Assembly: GCA_944388655.1 (NCBI GenBank)
Contig: CALXJP010000023.1
Span: 1 to 32,283 of the forward strand
Length of the DNA: 32,283 nucleotides
Origin: an uncultured Clostridia bacterium
Lineage (GTDB): Bacteria > Bacillota > Clostridia > TANB77 > CAG-508
Reading direction: 5' to 3'
Each line of letters starts with the position of its first letter. The first letter of the stretch is position 1. The notes under the pieces are model-generated. The model ran no database searches. It was not told the origin of the DNA and saw only the letters and a list, made by a program, of their open reading frames with translations. Shown one piece after another: positions 30,716 through 32,283 of the stretch. The position numbers were made by a program, and so were the translations under genes.

Positions 30716-32176
30716 ATGTTTTCAATAAAAAATAAACAAGGTGTAACTTTAATAGCTTTAGTGGTGACAATTGTTATTTTAATCATATTGGCAGCAGTAA
30801 GTACCAATATGGTGTTGGGTGACCAAGGTATATTTACGAAAGCTCAACAGGCAGCAAATATGATGCATGAAGCAGAAATCAATACACAAGCGAGCTTTAA
30901 TAGTATTACAGATGAAATAGAAAAAGTATTTCAAGGAGAAGAAAGAGGAACCGACATTTATGTATTTCTATATGATGATGGAATGTTAACATTGGGAACA
31001 CAAAATAAGCCAATAGAAGGAAAGGCTGTACAAAAAGAATATGGAAACATTAAAGGACAAGAATATTCTAGCTGGATGCTAGAAGATGATAGTAGAATGA
31101 GTGACACACCATGGTTTAATGATTCTGCATTGATAACAAAAGTGAGTATTATAGATAAAATTGTTCCATTAACGATGTCTAGTTGGTTTGATAGTTGCAT
31201 CAATTTAACTGAATTTGAAAATATAGAAAATATAGATACAAACCAAGTAAAGAGTATGAAATGGCTATTTGATACTTGTACAAGTTTACAAACGATAGAT
31301 TTAAGTAGTTTCAATACAAGTAATGTAACAGATATGTCAGCTATGTTTGCACATTGTAGTAATCTAACTCAGATTTTTGGACTAGAAAACTGGAATACAG
31401 AGAGTGTAACAACTATGCAAGACATGTTTAGTAATTGCAAAAAATTAACTAACATAAATCTAAGTAACTTTAATACCAGTCAAGTAGGAAGTATGGTGGG
31501 GATGTTTTATAATTGTACTAGTTTAACAAGCTTAGATTTAATAAACTTTAATACAAGTAATGTAACAGATATGTCAGCCATGTTTGCATATTGTAATAAT
31601 CTAACTCAGATTTTAGGAATAGAAAACTGGAACACAGAGAATGTAACAACTATGCAGAACATGTTTAATGATTGCAAAAAATTAACTAACTTAAATTTAA
31701 GTAACTTTAATACCAGTCAAGTAGGAAATATGGGATGGATGTTTTATTATTGTACTAGTTTAACAAGCTTAGACTTAATAAACTTTAATACAAGTAATGT
31801 AACAAATATGGAATCTATGTTTGCATATTGTAATAATTTGACTGAAATTTTAGGATTGGAGAATTTTGATACAAGTAAAGTAAAAAAAATGACTTCCATG
31901 TTTTATAGTTGCTCAAATTTACAAAATTTAAATCTAAGTAATTTTAATACCAGTCAAGTAGAAAGTATGGGCTGGATGTTTGAACAGTGTAGTAGTTTAA
32001 CTAACTTAGATTTAAGTACTTTTAATACAAAAAATGTAAAAATTATGACACGTATGTTTTATGGTTGTAAAAATTTAACTACCATTTATGTAGGAGATAA
32101 TTGGGATTTAACGAATGTTGAAGATACAACAGATATGTTTACCAATTGTGGTACAACTACAACAACTCATAAATAA
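30716..32176 (+). CDS. Prepilin-like BspA/DUF285 repeat surface protein
   Basis: 486-aa predicted exported protein. The N-terminus is type IV prepilin-like: a short basic leader ending KQG, then VTLIALVVTIVILIILAAVS. The usual Glu at +5 is Ala here. The region 35-140 links to BspA-type leucine-rich repeats (DUF285), about eleven units of 26-27 residues with the pattern NTSNVTDMSAMFAHCSNL. The protein ends VEDTTDMFTNCGTTTTTHK without a wall-sorting signal. In related Clostridia such proteins are thought to be surface adhesins held by the N-terminal helix. AAGGAGA precedes the ATG. Expression probably depends on the repeat-containing promoter upstream. Near-identical DNA repeats indicate recent expansion. 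Confidence 0.85.
   Translation: MFSIKNKQGVTLIALVVTIVILIILAAVSTNMVLGDQGIFTKAQQAANMMHEAEINTQASFNSITDEIEKVFQGEERGTDIYVFLYDDGMLTLGTQNKPIEGKAVQKEYGNIKGQEYSSWMLEDDSRMSDTPWFNDSALITKVSIIDKIVPLTMSSWFDSCINLTEFENIENIDTNQVKSMKWLFDTCTSLQTIDLSSFNTSNVTDMSAMFAHCSNLTQIFGLENWNTESVTTMQDMFSNCKKLTNINLSNFNTSQVGSMVGMFYNCTSLTSLDLINFNTSNVTDMSAMFAYCNNLTQILGIENWNTENVTTMQNMFNDCKKLTNLNLSNFNTSQVGNMGWMFYYCTSLTSLDLINFNTSNVTNMESMFAYCNNLTEILGLENFDTSKVKKMTSMFYSCSNLQNLNLSNFNTSQVESMGWMFEQCSSLTNLDLSTFNTKNVKIMTRMFYGCKNLTTIYVGDNWDLTNVEDTTDMFTNCGTTTTTHK
31313..32023 (+). repeat. 237-bp (79-codon) tandem super-repeat, three copies
   Basis: AATACAAG recurs at 31313, 31550 and 31787, and AATACCAGTCAAGTAG at 31472, 31709 and 31946, both with period 237. 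Each copy encodes three DUF285 units of 26, 27 and 26 residues. Copies 1 and 2 are nearly identical in DNA. Copy 3 has diverged in its middle unit. Confidence 0.85.
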
Positions 32177-32226
32177 AGTAACTAACACTAAAAATAAAGA
32201 AATGTTAAAAATAATAAAAACATCAA

Positions 32227-32256
32227 TTACCAGAGAATTTTTTAGTTCTCTGGTAA
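32227..32256. other. 11-bp perfect hairpin after the DUF285 gene
   Basis: TTACCAGAGAA (32227-32237), TTTTTTAG loop, TTCTCTGGTAA (32246-32256). It is followed by seven A, not T, on the plus strand, so it is not a standard terminator as read here, although its position suggests one. Confidence 0.5.
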
Positions 32257-32283
32257 AAAAATACCCTGATTTAGAAGGAAAAT

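Noticed and set aside
30958-31314. Minus-strand frame antisense to the DUF285 gene
   Set aside because: No ribosome binding site or family features; it mirrors the real coding strand.
31313-32023. Regular repeats considered as a CRISPR array
   Set aside because: The repeats are coding, in frame and 237 bp apart, without short identical repeats and unique spacers.

Overview
The window is AT-rich DNA, with A-rich coding strands and strong AGGAGG-type ribosome binding sites, from a low-GC Firmicute. The gene set (rpsF-ssb-rpsR, dnaG-rpoD, feoAB, rubrerythrin, a CarD-family regulator, a tandem-OB single-strand binding protein, a prepilin-like BspA/DUF285 surface protein, a thioester/SpaA-type surface protein) fits an anaerobic, probably gut-associated uncultured member of the Clostridia. 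This placement is inferred from gene content and style, not from a marker-gene comparison. Most promoters read as classic sigma-A boxes with a 17-nt spacer.

Layout. 1-1576: an IS30-family insertion sequence whose left inverted repeat runs to the first base of the window. 1676-4375: hslO-pth-rng operon (redox chaperone, peptidyl-tRNA hydrolase, short RNase G) closed by a bidirectional terminator. 4378-6108 (minus): acyl-CoA synthetase-like AMP-binding enzyme, divergent from capA-like and rimO (6265-8804). 8810-10556: a 44-codon ORF overlapping a 543-aa protein of unknown function. 10610-13026: feoA and feoB, separated by a terminator and a second promoter. 13062-14541 (minus): patatin-like phospholipase and rubrerythrin. 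14693-15893: dUTPase and a CarD-family regulator whose promoter is interlaced with the dUTPase terminator. 16030-18944: dnaG-rpoD, then an unknown charged 119-aa protein with an unusual leader. 19538-19614: elongator tRNA-Met, followed by an unreported 54-codon gene on the minus strand. 20134-21208: rpsF-ssb-rpsR with a structured leader.

21303-25462: a secreted thioester-domain-like protein that has lost the thioester residues and the wall-anchor tail, then a second patatin, a polytopic metal-efflux-like permease and a Cof-type HAD phosphatase. 25501-25944 (minus): a Cys-rich carboxypeptidase-regulatory-like protein. 26057-28236: murI, a polysaccharide deacetylase and an unknown 159-aa protein. 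28427-29125: a tandem-OB ssDNA-binding protein. 29153-30361 (minus): a LytR-CpsA-Psr cell-wall ligase and a 45-aa gene downstream of it.

30362-30715 is the most interesting non-coding stretch. It holds a potential three-way-junction element (30492-30571), then four RTGTAA-type hexamers at exactly 11-bp spacing directly upstream of a weak-minus-35 promoter. That promoter would drive the 486-aa prepilin-like DUF285 surface protein (30716-32176), which contains a 237-bp tandem super-repeat. The arrangement resembles a response-regulator-activated surface-protein gene.

I see no CRISPR array, no rRNA, no prophage and no obvious multi-gene defence system. The best candidates for undescribed biology are the 30492-30660 regulatory region, the degenerate thioester protein, the 543-aa unknown with its overlapping small ORF, and the small genes at 19722 and 29153.
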